Origin: Pseudomonas fulva NBRC 16637 = DSM 17717
GTDB taxonomy: Bacteria; Pseudomonadota; Gammaproteobacteria; Pseudomonadales; Pseudomonadaceae
Reading direction: 5' to 3'
NCBI RefSeq assembly: GCF_000730565.1
Contig: NZ_BBIQ01000017.1
Location: 47,514-111,513, forward strand
DNA length: 64,000 bases
The first letter of the stretch is position 1, and each line of letters starts with the position of its first letter. Below, in pieces: positions 1-8,776 of the stretch. A model generated the notes under the pieces. The model was not told where the DNA came from. It was given only the letters and a program-made list of their open reading frames with translations, and did not search any database. A program made the position numbers and the translations under genes.

Positions 1-2
1 TG

Positions 3-2528
3 GCCCGGCTGGCCCACGGCGAAGGCGACTACCGTTTCGACGACAGCCTGTTGCTGGGCTCGGGGCTGGCCGGTGGCAGCCTGGAGCGCTTCAATCGGGT
101 GCAGCAGATCGACCCGGGTACTTACCTGGTCGATGTGTACGTGAACACGCACTACGTGAACCGAAGCGAAGTGAGTTTTCGACTGCAAGACGATGCTGTC
201 GAACCTTGTTTTTCCGAACGGTTTTTGCATCGACACATGAACGCCCGCAAGCTTGAAACCCCTACCGCCGACGCGGGCCAGTGCCTGGCGCTGAGCACGC
301 GGCTACCAGGGTCAACGTTCCAATATGACTCAGCCCGCTTGCGCCTGGACCTCTCCGTGCCCCAGGCATTGCTCGACATCAAGCCGCGCGGCTACGTCGA
401 TCCGCAGGACTGGGACGCAGGCGGTACGATGGGCTTCGTCAACTACGAAGCAAGCCTGTACAACTCGCGCTACGAAGCCTCAGCAAGCGAGGCGGCCAAT
501 TACGGTTACCTGGGCCTGAACACGGGGGTGAACGTTGGGCTCTGGCGTTTGCGGCATCAGTCCAACTACAGCTACTCAAGCTTCGGCGGCGCCGCGGTCA
601 GCCGCTGGAACAGCATTCGCACCTATGCCCAGCGTGCCATTGCCCCTTGGCAGAGCGAACTGACGGTCGGTGACAGTTTTACCGAGGGCAACCTGTTCGG
701 TAGCATCGGCTTTCGAGGCGTGCGCCTGGCCAGCGACGATCGCATGCTGCCCGACTCTCAGCGTCAATATGCCCCACAAGTGCGCGGCACGGCGGTGAGC
801 AACGCGCGCGTGGTAATCAGCCAGAACGGCCGCAAGGTGCATGAAACCACAGTGGCGGCGGGTCCCTTTGTCATCGACGATCTGTACGGTACGGCCTACA
901 ACGGTGACTTGGACGTTCAGGTAATCGAGGCCGACGGCAGCGTCACGCGCTTCACTGTCCCCTATGCGGCGGTGCCCGACTCCATCCGTCCGGGTATCTC
1001 TCGCTACAGCACCACGCTCGGTGAGGTACGCCAGACGGGCGCGAACCAAGGGGCTTTTGCCGAGGCCACTTATCAACGGGGCCTTAGCAATGCACTTTCC
1101 GCCAACCTGGGCGCTCGGGTAGCGCAGGATTATCTCGCCGTGCTGGGCGGTGGCGTACTGGCAACGCCCTATGGTGCCTTCGGGGTCAACAGCACGTTTT
1201 CCAGCGCCACCGTTGAAAACCAACAGCGCAAGCAAGGCTGGCGCATGGGGCTTAGCTACAGCCGTACCTTCCAGCCAACCAACACCACCCTCAACCTTGC
1301 CGGCTATCGATACTCAACCCAAGGGTACCGGGATCTGGCCGATGCGCTAGGTGCGCGGCAGGCCTCCGAGCGCGGTGACAGTTGGGACTCGACCAGTTTC
1401 AAGCAGCGTAACCAGCTGACCTTGCTGGTCAACCAGGGGCTGGGGGGGTACGGAAACCTGTACCTGTCTGGCTCGAGCAGCGACTATTACGACGGCAAAA
1501 GCCGTGATACGCAGGTGCAGTTCGGTTATTCCAACACCTGGCGGCAGCTCAATTACAGCCTGGCCTATTCACGCCAGCGCACGACGTGGTACCGGGACAC
1601 GGTAACCAGTGCCGTGCCCGATTTCGCAAACCCGGCAGACCAGCGCGACACCAGCAGTCGTACCAACACCCTGACGCTGACGTTCTCCATGCCCCTGGGC
1701 AACTCGACCCGGGCACCGAGCATCAGCTCGATGCTGACGCAGCGCTCAGGTGATACCCGGGGCAGCAGTCTCCAGACGGGGATCAACGGCACCCTGGGCG
1801 CCCAACGCGACATGAGCTACGCAATCGCAGCCAGTCGTGACAGCGCCGGACGCGGGACGAACTGGACTGGCAATCTCCAGGCACAGAGCGCCGTTGCCAC
1901 CTTCAACGGTGGCTACTCGCAAAGCGCCGATTACCGGCAAATCAATGGCGGCATTCGCGGTGCAGCTGTCTTGCATGAAGGCGGTCTGACCTTGGGGCCT
2001 TATGTGGGCGACACCTTCGCGCTGGTGCGGGCCAAAGGCGCAGGTGGCGCGACCATCCGGGGCGGGCAGGGGGCTCGTGTGAACGCTGATGGCTATGCGC
2101 TGGTGCCTTCGTTGTCGCCCTACCGGTACAACCCGGTAGGGCTCGACCCCAGCGGCATGGGTGATCAGGCCGAGCTGATCGAAACGGAGCGAAAGGTCGC
2201 GCCCTACGCCGGTGCTGCGGTGGTGGTGGATTTCAAGACGTTGCTCGGCCATGCCTTGTTGATCCAGGCCAGCTTGCCGGGCGGTGGGGCTATCGCGCTG
2301 GGCGCCGATGTGCTGGATGAGCACGGCACCATCATTGGCATGGTGGGGCAGGGAGGGCAGGTGTATGCACGCGCCCAGGCTGATAGCGGGCGCCTGCAGG
2401 TTCGCTGGGGCGCAGGCCCTGACCAGGCATGCCTGTTGCCCTTCGACGTCAACAGCAGCAACGCCCATGACAGCCAGGGCTTCATTCATCTGAAAAGTAT
2501 ATGCACGCCTAACGAGGAACCCACATGA
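3..2528 (+). CDS. Outer-membrane fimbrial usher, CupA3/CupD3 type (5' end cut by window edge)
   Basis: Fimbrial usher of the chaperone-usher pathway. It is the outer-membrane pore that accepts chaperone-bound pilins and threads the fibre to the surface. The reading frame is open from base 3; the TTG at 51 is internal, so the gene starts left of the window and the signal peptide is missing. Near the visible start, residues such as FDDSLLLG and LERFN match the start of the usher N-terminal domain, followed by YLVDVYVN. The middle is a long Tyr/Ser/Gly-rich beta-barrel with a plug-type region, and the C-terminus ends in a Cys-containing beta domain. About 840 residues are visible, near full size. 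The stop overlaps the adhesin start by 4 bp (ATGA), so the two are translationally coupled. The family is certain; assignment to the CupA/CupD branch rests on gene order. Confidence 0.93.
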   Translation, partial: ARLAHGEGDYRFDDSLLLGSGLAGGSLERFNRVQQIDPGTYLVDVYVNTHYVNRSEVSFRLQDDAVEPCFSERFLHRHMNARKLETPTADAGQCLALSTRLPGSTFQYDSARLRLDLSVPQALLDIKPRGYVDPQDWDAGGTMGFVNYEASLYNSRYEASASEAANYGYLGLNTGVNVGLWRLRHQSNYSYSSFGGAAVSRWNSIRTYAQRAIAPWQSELTVGDSFTEGNLFGSIGFRGVRLASDDRMLPDSQRQYAPQVRGTAVSNARVVISQNGRKVHETTVAAGPFVIDDLYGTAYNGDLDVQVIEADGSVTRFTVPYAAVPDSIRPGISRYSTTLGEVRQTGANQGAFAEATYQRGLSNALSANLGARVAQDYLAVLGGGVLATPYGAFGVNSTFSSATVENQQRKQGWRMGLSYSRTFQPTNTTLNLAGYRYSTQGYRDLADALGARQASERGDSWDSTSFKQRNQLTLLVNQGLGGYGNLYLSGSSSDYYDGKSRDTQVQFGYSNTWRQLNYSLAYSRQRTTWYRDTVTSAVPDFANPADQRDTSSRTNTLTLTFSMPLGNSTRAPSISSMLTQRSGDTRGSSLQTGINGTLGAQRDMSYAIAASRDSAGRGTNWTGNLQAQSAVATFNGGYSQSADYRQINGGIRGAAVLHEGGLTLGPYVGDTFALVRAKGAGGATIRGGQGARVNADGYALVPSLSPYRYNPVGLDPSGMGDQAELIETERKVAPYAGAAVVVDFKTLLGHALLIQASLPGGGAIALGADVLDEHGTIIGMVGQGGQVYARAQADSGRLQVRWGAGPDQACLLPFDVNSSNAHDSQGFIHLKSICTPNEEPT

Positions 2529-3874
2529 CGCTCAGGGCCTGGCTATTGGCAGCCTTCATGTTCGTAACCGTTCAGCACGCCTGGGCGACCTGCTACAAAG
2601 TGACCTCTGTGGGGGGCGCCACTACCACGGCCAACACTGCTATCAGGCCTGGTGAGGGAACTGCCGGCAGCTGGGCCGGGGCGTGCGATACCTGCAATGG
2701 ATCATTGGGCTTACCGAGTGTGATCAACGTCAGTGATCCAAGCTTTCAACCCTATGGCACGTTGATTGCGAGTTCCGTAGTGCCCTTCACGCAGTATGGT
2801 GTGACCGCTGGCTACAATCCGGAGTACGTATTTTTTCGCTGCGCGGGGCAAGATGCGGTTTACGAAATGTGGTCCACCAATGGCGATGACCTCTACAGCG
2901 GTTGGTACCAAGGGGGTGACAGCGTCGGCCAAAGTATTGGTTTGCAAGACGCCTACAGGACAGCCTGGCCGAATGTGCTGTTGAAGCTATTTCATCTCGA
3001 AAGCGGCGAGCCTTTCACCCACATTTGGCGTGAGCGCAGGCTCACTGGCCTGGACATCGATTCTCGCGGCTTCCAGTTGGTCAAGGCCAAGAACCTCAGT
3101 GCCGTACGCGCGGAGCTATACAGTGCACCGAAAGACCCCAGTTACAACTACTACAGCGAAACCGTCCCATCGCAGCTCTACGCCTACGCACAGGCGGCGG
3201 CCTATATCGCCATCAAGGGGCCAGGGCTGGCCTATCCAACAGTGGGTCAAACGCACTATGGAAACTGGAGTGGCTGGTACGGAAACTGGCCGGGAGCGTT
3301 GGGCTTGTACAACAAGGTCACGCTCAAGCGTTACCCCACCTGCAGCGTCACCAGTGTCACCCCCTATGTGGTGTTTCCCTCGATCAGCGTGAGCGAGATC
3401 AACGCGGGCGGGCGCCGCGAAATGCCTTTTCAGATCAACTTTCGCTGCCAGAGCAACATCGTCAACAGCACCAGCGCCAACGGCACGGCCATTGGCATCA
3501 AGGTTTCATCCGGTGCCCTGGCTGCGTCGTCTTCCCTGGGTTTGGTCAATGCCCAGGGCGGCCTTACCTACCTGCTGGCGGACCGTTATGGCCAGGCAGG
3601 TGTGGCGCAGGGAGTAGGCATACAGTTGCTGCGCGACGGTGCGCCCATCAATTTGCTGGCCAATGAGGATTCTGCCAATGGCAGCGGCGCGGCTGGCCGG
3701 GGTTGGTACCCGGTGATCAGCAGCGCTGCCAACCTGACCGGTACCGTCAATGGCATCGGTCAGTACACCGAGACATTCCGAGCGCGTCTGGAGAAACTCT
3801 CCACCGGCACCATGCCTACCGTAAGGCCCGGCCGGGTCGAGGCCACAGCGCAGGTGGTGATACGTGTTCAATAG
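2525..3874 (+). CDS. Fimbrial tip adhesin / two-domain pilin (CupA4/CupD4-like)
   Basis: A 449-residue secreted protein with a signal peptide ending near AWA-TC (about residue 22). The N-terminal two thirds are rich in Trp, Tyr and Gly, as expected for a receptor-binding adhesin domain. From about residue 280 (CSVTSV) to the end it looks like a pilin domain: paired Cys, alternating hydrophobic strands, and a C-terminal strand ending AQVVIRVQ that a chaperone could complement. It lies between the usher (4 bp overlap) and the chaperone (11 bp overlap), which is the place of the large fourth gene in CupA/CupD clusters. I infer that it is the tip adhesin. The ligand cannot be told from sequence. 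Confidence 0.82.
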   Translation: MTLRAWLLAAFMFVTVQHAWATCYKVTSVGGATTTANTAIRPGEGTAGSWAGACDTCNGSLGLPSVINVSDPSFQPYGTLIASSVVPFTQYGVTAGYNPEYVFFRCAGQDAVYEMWSTNGDDLYSGWYQGGDSVGQSIGLQDAYRTAWPNVLLKLFHLESGEPFTHIWRERRLTGLDIDSRGFQLVKAKNLSAVRAELYSAPKDPSYNYYSETVPSQLYAYAQAAAYIAIKGPGLAYPTVGQTHYGNWSGWYGNWPGALGLYNKVTLKRYPTCSVTSVTPYVVFPSISVSEINAGGRREMPFQINFRCQSNIVNSTSANGTAIGIKVSSGALAASSSLGLVNAQGGLTYLLADRYGQAGVAQGVGIQLLRDGAPINLLANEDSANGSGAAGRGWYPVISSAANLTGTVNGIGQYTETFRARLEKLSTGTMPTVRPGRVEATAQVVIRVQ

Positions 3875-4601
3875 CTGCGGGCAGCGTCTGCTGCTGCTGG
3901 TCGCCGTGCTGATCAGCACCCTCGCCGATGCTGGGGTCACTGCCGAGCGTACGAGGGTCATCGTGCATGAGGGCCAGCGCGAAACCTCACTGGCGCTGGT
4001 CAATCAAAACGCCTATCCGGTCGTGGTCCAGACCTGGATCGACAATGGGGATCTGGCTGTTACCCCGGACACGGCAAGCGCACCGATCATGCCGCTTCCT
4101 CCGATGTTCAGGCTTGAACCCCAACAGCAGCGAAGCGTGCGCCTCGTGACGACCGGGCAGGTGCTTGCCCAGGACCGAGAGTCGCTGTACTGGCTTAATG
4201 TGTACGAGATTCCACCTCGGCCAAGCGAGGTGCTGGAGGAGGGCGCGACGCGCCTGACGATCACCCTGCGCACTCAGCTGAAAGTCATCTACCGGCCCAA
4301 GGGTTTGTCAAACAAGGCCGAGCTAGCGCCTTCGCACCTGGTTGTCAGGGTCCAGGGTCGCCGTGTGCAGTTGCGTAATCCGACGCCGTTCTACATCTCC
4401 CTCTCCCACGCACAGATCGGCGAAGGCGAGCGTTCGATCATTCTGGATGCGCCCATGCTGGCACCGTTCAGTACGCAGCATCAGACGGCACCGGCCACCG
4501 CGCCGAGCGACGCGACGTTTCGCTTTTCATGGCTGGATGATGAGGGTAATGCGCAGCGCGGTGAGCGGCCCATCACGCACGCGGTGTCCATCAGCCCGTA
4601 A
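3864..4601 (+). CDS. Periplasmic PapD-type fimbrial chaperone (CupA5/CupD5-like)
   Basis: A 245-residue PapD-family chaperone that holds pilin subunits by donor-strand complementation in the periplasm. It has a signal peptide (hydrophobic core LLLLVAVLIS, cleavage near ADA). The first immunoglobulin-like domain contains ERTRVIVHEG, with the Arg that anchors the pilin carboxylate. LKVIYRPK supplies the partner Lys of the PapD Arg8/Lys112 pair. The FRLEPQQQRSVRL segment is also typical. The start is GTG at 3864, overlapping the adhesin stop by 11 bp. It is the last structural gene of the operon; 72 bases separate it from the first kinase. A second chaperone and the major pilin probably lie left of the window, as in cupA and cupD. 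Confidence 0.93.
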   Translation: MFNSCGQRLLLLVAVLISTLADAGVTAERTRVIVHEGQRETSLALVNQNAYPVVVQTWIDNGDLAVTPDTASAPIMPLPPMFRLEPQQQRSVRLVTTGQVLAQDRESLYWLNVYEIPPRPSEVLEEGATRLTITLRTQLKVIYRPKGLSNKAELAPSHLVVRVQGRRVQLRNPTPFYISLSHAQIGEGERSIILDAPMLAPFSTQHQTAPATAPSDATFRFSWLDDEGNAQRGERPITHAVSISP

Positions 4602-4624
4602 GGCCACATACCGTCTCGCCAGAT

Positions 4625-4638
4625 TGAGATTCGTCCTA
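4625..4638 (+). promoter_or_regulatory. Possible RcsB/Rcs-box-like site upstream of the first kinase
   Basis: The 14-mer TGAGATTCGTCCTA matches the enterobacterial RcsAB box TAAGAATATTCCTA at 10 of 14 positions, including both outer arms. It lies in the 72-base gap between the chaperone and the PvrS-like kinase. The window encodes an RcsB-type regulator 7 kb downstream, and in P. aeruginosa PA14 RcsB is reported to raise pvrR expression. Functional use is inference; a match of this quality can arise by chance. Confidence 0.3.
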
Positions 4639-4673
4639 TTCAGGTCTGTCGGTGCCGCCCCTAGGCTGGCTGG

Positions 4674-7496
4674 ATGAAGCTAGCCAACCTGTTACCTGCC
4701 GCCCAGTGGAACCTGTCGACGCCTATTGCAGCGCGTAATCTCTTACGCCTGTTTGCGATCACCCTCGTAGCGGGTGTCTATGTCGGCGCCTACGGTTACA
4801 TGCGCATGACCCTGAACGAGGAGATTTCGTCCCGGCGCAGGTACATGAACGAGGCCATCTTCAACGCTCAGGATTTCTTTGTCAGCCGTCAGACCCTGCT
4901 CAGATCGCTGGGGCTCTCGACGGTCAAGCACGCCGCTGCTGCGGGCGATAGCGAGACCTACATTCCAGGCGAGGAAGTCCACATTTTCCTCCGTCAGCCC
5001 GGGGGTACCTGGAGCTTGTGGCTGACGCCACGCATGCTGGATTTTCTACGCGCCAAGCAGACCAACCTGGTCTACGTGCCGCACGCCCTGGATGCCTCGG
5101 TGCAGTGGCTCTACAGCCGGCCTGAGGTCCCACCCCTGGTCCCCAACGCCGTGCTGCAACGTCTGCGTGGATCGACCGGCGAACCTGGGGACGAGCAAAT
5201 CTGGCTGGCGGAGCCTGGAGACGATAAACCGCCTTCGCTCTACATTTTCACTGCCATGGATGAGCGCGACCGCGCTTCAGGTTGGCTGGGGCTCGAAGTA
5301 GAGGGCCCGCAGTTGGTCGCAGCGTTGCGCCATGAGCAGGCTGGTGACTTCCAACTGGTCGACAGCGCAAGCCAGATCATCGCCAGCAAGGACCGCGAGC
5401 AGCAATTGACTTCCCAGCGCCATACGGCAACGCGCGTGGATGATGGTTTCGGTTGGGAGGGCGGCTATTGGCTCCCGGACCGCCTGACCATTCGCAAACA
5501 GCTCGACCATTCGGACTGGCAGATCATCTACAGCGCACCCTTGGCCTCTATCATTCCGGCGCTGATTCTGCCGTTCGGGCTGGCAGTGCTGATCAGCGTT
5601 GCCGTCACACTGTTGATGCTGTGGCTGGTCCGCCGGGTCGACGTGCGACTCATCCGCCCGGCAGCTGCTCGAATCGAGGCATTGGTCGAGAGCGAAGCGT
5701 TCAGCAGTGCCGTCATCCGCACCGCCCCGGTTGCGCTGTGCGTGTTGCGCCGCAGTGACGGTGCAGTGGTGCTGGCCAATCGGCTGAGCGAGCAGTGGCT
5801 TGTAATGGGTGATGAGCGAACCCGAGTCTGTCAGGACTGGATTACCCGTGCGTTCGGCAAGCCTGCGCAGACCAGTTGCACACAAGAGCTGCAAATGGCC
5901 GATGGCCGTCACCTGTGTCTGAGTTACGCACCTACCCGCTATCGACGTGAAGATGTTCTGATCTGCGCCTTCAGCGACATCACCGAACGAAAAACCGCCG
6001 AGCTGTCGCTGCAACAGGCCAGGGCACTGGCCGATGCTGCCAATGAAGCAAAAACGCTGTTTCTCGCCACCATGAGCCATGAAATCCGCACGCCGCTCTA
6101 CGGCATGCTGGCAACGCTGGAACTGCTTTCACGCACCCACCTCGATAGCCAGCAAAGGGGGTACCTCAATGCCATCGAAGGTTCATCGGCTACCTTGCTG
6201 CAACTGATCTGCGATGTGCTGGATGTGTCCAAGATCGAGGCTGGTCAGCTGGCGCTGGAGGTCAGTGCGTTCTCACCCGTCGAGCTGACCCAGGACGTCA
6301 TGCAAGGCTATATGGGGGCCGCACACACCAAAGGGTTGCAGTTGCTGAGTTGCATGGATCCGCAGCTTCCTGAACAGGTAGTGGGTGACACGACGCGTAC
6401 GCGCCAGATCCTTGGCAATCTGCTTAGCAACGCGGTCAAGTTCACTCGCAGTGGCCGAATCATGGTCAGGCTTCACCTGGTTGGGGTCGAAGGTGATCGC
6501 ATGATGCTGCGCTGGCAGGTAGTGGACACGGGGCAGGGCATCCCTGAGCAAGACCAGCAACACTTGTTCGAACCGTTCTTCCAGAGCGGTCCCAGTACCA
6601 ACACGGTGGCAGGGACCGGCCTTGGCCTGTCCATTTGCAAGCGGCTGGTCGAGTTGATGAACGGGTCGATTCGTGTGTTCAGCGAGCCGGGTCTGGGCAG
6701 CAGCTTCTCGTTCACGCTGCCACTGGGGCAATTGGCGCTCGATGAGGACCAGAGCTGGGCCCAGCCTTTGCTCAACCAGGGCGTCATGGTTTATTCACCT
6801 GTGCCCGAACTGGCCGATCATGCCGCTGGCTGGCTACGTCGCTGGGGCGCCCGGGCGCAAGTGATTGCCGTGCCGGACGTCCGTCATGAACCGGGCATCG
6901 TGCTGGTCGAGTTATGTCCAGGGCCTGCCAGCTCGGCTGTCATCAGGCAATGGCCTGGCCCATTGGTACTGGCCTGCGCCGATGAGCACGCGCTTTCGCG
7001 TCCTTCGGCTCAATACTGGCAGGTGGGGCTGAACAATCTTCAGTGCCTTAACCAGGCGGTGAGCCAGGCCCAGGGCATCGAGGCACGACACAGCGCAACG
7101 GCCCGTCAGGCAATGATCGAAACCAAACTGTGCATTCATGTGCTGGTGGCGGAGGACAATGTCATCAACCAGTTGATACTGCGGGATCAACTGGAGAAGC
7201 TCGGCTGCACGGTCACCCTTGCCAACGATGGCGAGCAAGCGCTGGCCCTGTGTCAGAAGGAGGTCTTCGACCTGGTACTGACCGATGTGAACATGCCCAG
7301 ACTCAACGGGTATCAGTTGGCGCAGAACTTGCGCCAACAGGGCCATGCCCTACCCATCATCGGCGCAACTGCCAACGCCATGCTCGATGAGGCAGAGCGT
7401 TGCCTGGGCGCCGGAATGGATCAGTTTCTGGTCAAGCCCTTCACTCTGCACGCGCTCTATCAGTGCCTGCTGCCGTATCGCAAGGGCTCGGCCTGA
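4674..7496 (+). CDS. Membrane hybrid sensor histidine kinase without HPt (PvrS/RocS-like)
   Basis: A 940-residue inner-membrane hybrid kinase. TM1 is at about 24-43, a periplasmic sensing region at 45-290, TM2 at about 293-320, a PAS-like segment at about 336-440, and HisKA with ATMSHEIRTPL (His469). The HATPase carries N, G1 and G2 boxes (NLLSNAVKF, DTGQGIP, GTGLGLSIC). A degenerate receiver-like stretch covers about 700-800, and a true receiver starts near 822 (VLVAEDN) with Asp871 in LTDVNMP and Lys in LVKPF. The protein ends about 20 residues after that Lys, so there is no HPt domain; it would need an HPt elsewhere, most simply in the second kinase of the locus. The stop overlaps the next gene by one base (TGATG). 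Confidence 0.92.
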   Translation: MKLANLLPAAQWNLSTPIAARNLLRLFAITLVAGVYVGAYGYMRMTLNEEISSRRRYMNEAIFNAQDFFVSRQTLLRSLGLSTVKHAAAAGDSETYIPGEEVHIFLRQPGGTWSLWLTPRMLDFLRAKQTNLVYVPHALDASVQWLYSRPEVPPLVPNAVLQRLRGSTGEPGDEQIWLAEPGDDKPPSLYIFTAMDERDRASGWLGLEVEGPQLVAALRHEQAGDFQLVDSASQIIASKDREQQLTSQRHTATRVDDGFGWEGGYWLPDRLTIRKQLDHSDWQIIYSAPLASIIPALILPFGLAVLISVAVTLLMLWLVRRVDVRLIRPAAARIEALVESEAFSSAVIRTAPVALCVLRRSDGAVVLANRLSEQWLVMGDERTRVCQDWITRAFGKPAQTSCTQELQMADGRHLCLSYAPTRYRREDVLICAFSDITERKTAELSLQQARALADAANEAKTLFLATMSHEIRTPLYGMLATLELLSRTHLDSQQRGYLNAIEGSSATLLQLICDVLDVSKIEAGQLALEVSAFSPVELTQDVMQGYMGAAHTKGLQLLSCMDPQLPEQVVGDTTRTRQILGNLLSNAVKFTRSGRIMVRLHLVGVEGDRMMLRWQVVDTGQGIPEQDQQHLFEPFFQSGPSTNTVAGTGLGLSICKRLVELMNGSIRVFSEPGLGSSFSFTLPLGQLALDEDQSWAQPLLNQGVMVYSPVPELADHAAGWLRRWGARAQVIAVPDVRHEPGIVLVELCPGPASSAVIRQWPGPLVLACADEHALSRPSAQYWQVGLNNLQCLNQAVSQAQGIEARHSATARQAMIETKLCIHVLVAEDNVINQLILRDQLEKLGCTVTLANDGEQALALCQKEVFDLVLTDVNMPRLNGYQLAQNLRQQGHALPIIGATANAMLDEAERCLGAGMDQFLVKPFTLHALYQCLLPYRKGSA

Positions 7497-8680
7497 TGAT
7501 CCACCGCGTCTTGATCGTCGAGGATCATCCCTTTCAACACCAGTACCTGGCTCAGCTGTTCCGGTCCGTCGGTGGGTTCGACGTCGAGCTGCAAGCCGAT
7601 GCCAACCTGGCGATCGAGCAGTTGCGCAATCAAGCCTTCCACCTTGTCGTCACTGACCTGATGATGCCGCAACTGGATGGGGTACAGTTCATCCAGAGAA
7701 TGAGCCTGCTACCGTCGCCTCCGGCGCTGGGGCTGATGACCGCTGCCCCTGCGCGCGTGCTCGCAGGCGTTGGCAAGGTCGCCGAAAACCTCGGTATCCG
7801 CCTGGCCGGCATGATCAGCAAGCCCGTGCAGGGTCATCATGTCGCTGCACTGCGTCGCTACATGGATAGCACCTGCGATCAAGGCCATCTGCAACCTCGA
7901 TCCTGTTCCGGTGGCCATTCGGTCAGTGCGCTTACCCGTGCACTGCAGGCGGGCGAGATCCAGGCGTGGTTTCAACCCAAGAAATCCATGCTCGACGGCA
8001 GGATCGTCGGTGCCGAGGCCCTGGCCAGGTGGCTGCATCCGGTCGAAGGTCTTTTGTTGCCGCGGGCATTTCTGGCCGATTTGGAATCTGCAAGGCTCGA
8101 TTTGCCGTTGCTGTACAACATGCTTGAGCAAACGCTCACCGCTCAATCACGCTGGGCCGCAGCAGGATACAGGCTGCCGGTCTCGATCAATCTGCCTACA
8201 CACCTGCTGGACCGTCCTGATCTGGTCGACACGTTGTACCGAACGGTCCGAGAGCGAGGTGCCGACCCCAGGACCATCACCTTCGAGCTGACCGAAACGT
8301 CGACCACCCGACGGTCCAGTGATTACTTTGCAGGGACGTGCCGGCTGCGCATGATGGGCTTCGGCCTGGCCCAGGATGATTTCGGCAAGGGGTACAGTTC
8401 CTATTCCAACCTGGTATCCACGCCCTTCACCGAAATGAAGATTGATCGCTCTCTGGTCAGTGGTTGTGCGAGCAATCCTGACATGGCTATCGCTTTGGCC
8501 AGTGCCGTCCACCTCGGCCGCGCACTGGGGCTTGTGACAGTAGCAGAAGGCGTTGAAACGCGTGATGAGCTGGAAGTTGTCCGCAAGGCTCAGTGTCATC
8601 AGGTGCAGGGGTTCATCATCTCCCCGGCTGTGAACCGAGACGGCATGCTCCCATTGCTGAACGGACAGCTCTCCGAATGA
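7496..8680 (+). CDS. REC-EAL response regulator, c-di-GMP phosphodiesterase (RocR/PvrR-like)
   Basis: A 394-residue soluble regulator. The N-terminal receiver starts at MIHRVLIVEDH, with phospho-acceptor Asp54 in VVTDLMMP and Lys in ISKP. The C-terminal EAL domain should hydrolyse c-di-GMP. All expected residues are present: Glu174 in EALARW, Asn232, Glu264 in ELTE, Asp294/Asp295 in DDFG, Lys315 in KIDR, Glu351 in AEGVET, and Glu267 in loop 6. Their spacing is that of P. aeruginosa RocR, offset by one. The start at 7496 was chosen because it overlaps the previous TGA by one base and opens directly on the receiver fold. A role in dispersal or antagonism of attachment is inferred from RocR and PvrR. 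Confidence 0.94.
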   Translation: MIHRVLIVEDHPFQHQYLAQLFRSVGGFDVELQADANLAIEQLRNQAFHLVVTDLMMPQLDGVQFIQRMSLLPSPPALGLMTAAPARVLAGVGKVAENLGIRLAGMISKPVQGHHVAALRRYMDSTCDQGHLQPRSCSGGHSVSALTRALQAGEIQAWFQPKKSMLDGRIVGAEALARWLHPVEGLLLPRAFLADLESARLDLPLLYNMLEQTLTAQSRWAAAGYRLPVSINLPTHLLDRPDLVDTLYRTVRERGADPRTITFELTETSTTRRSSDYFAGTCRLRMMGFGLAQDDFGKGYSSYSNLVSTPFTEMKIDRSLVSGCASNPDMAIALASAVHLGRALGLVTVAEGVETRDELEVVRKAQCHQVQGFIISPAVNRDGMLPLLNGQLSE

Positions 8681-8696
8681 GGGGTGAGTTAGCGAA

Positions 8697-8733
8697 GAAA
8701 CGTTTCAGCATCTGCAATGTGCCGCCATATGGC
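8697..8733. promoter_or_regulatory. Two 10-bp palindromes in the gap before the second kinase
   Basis: The 96-base gap between the phosphodiesterase and the second kinase holds two perfect palindromes: GAAACGTTTC (8697-8706) and GCCATATGGC (8724-8733). They are the only clear dyads in the gap and sit where an internal promoter or operator of the locus would be. No sigma-70 hexamers with good spacing were recognised. The role is unknown. Confidence 0.3.
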
Positions 8734-8776
8734 ATGAATTTTGTGTCTGTTTGAGCACTCTCATCTTCATAACGTG

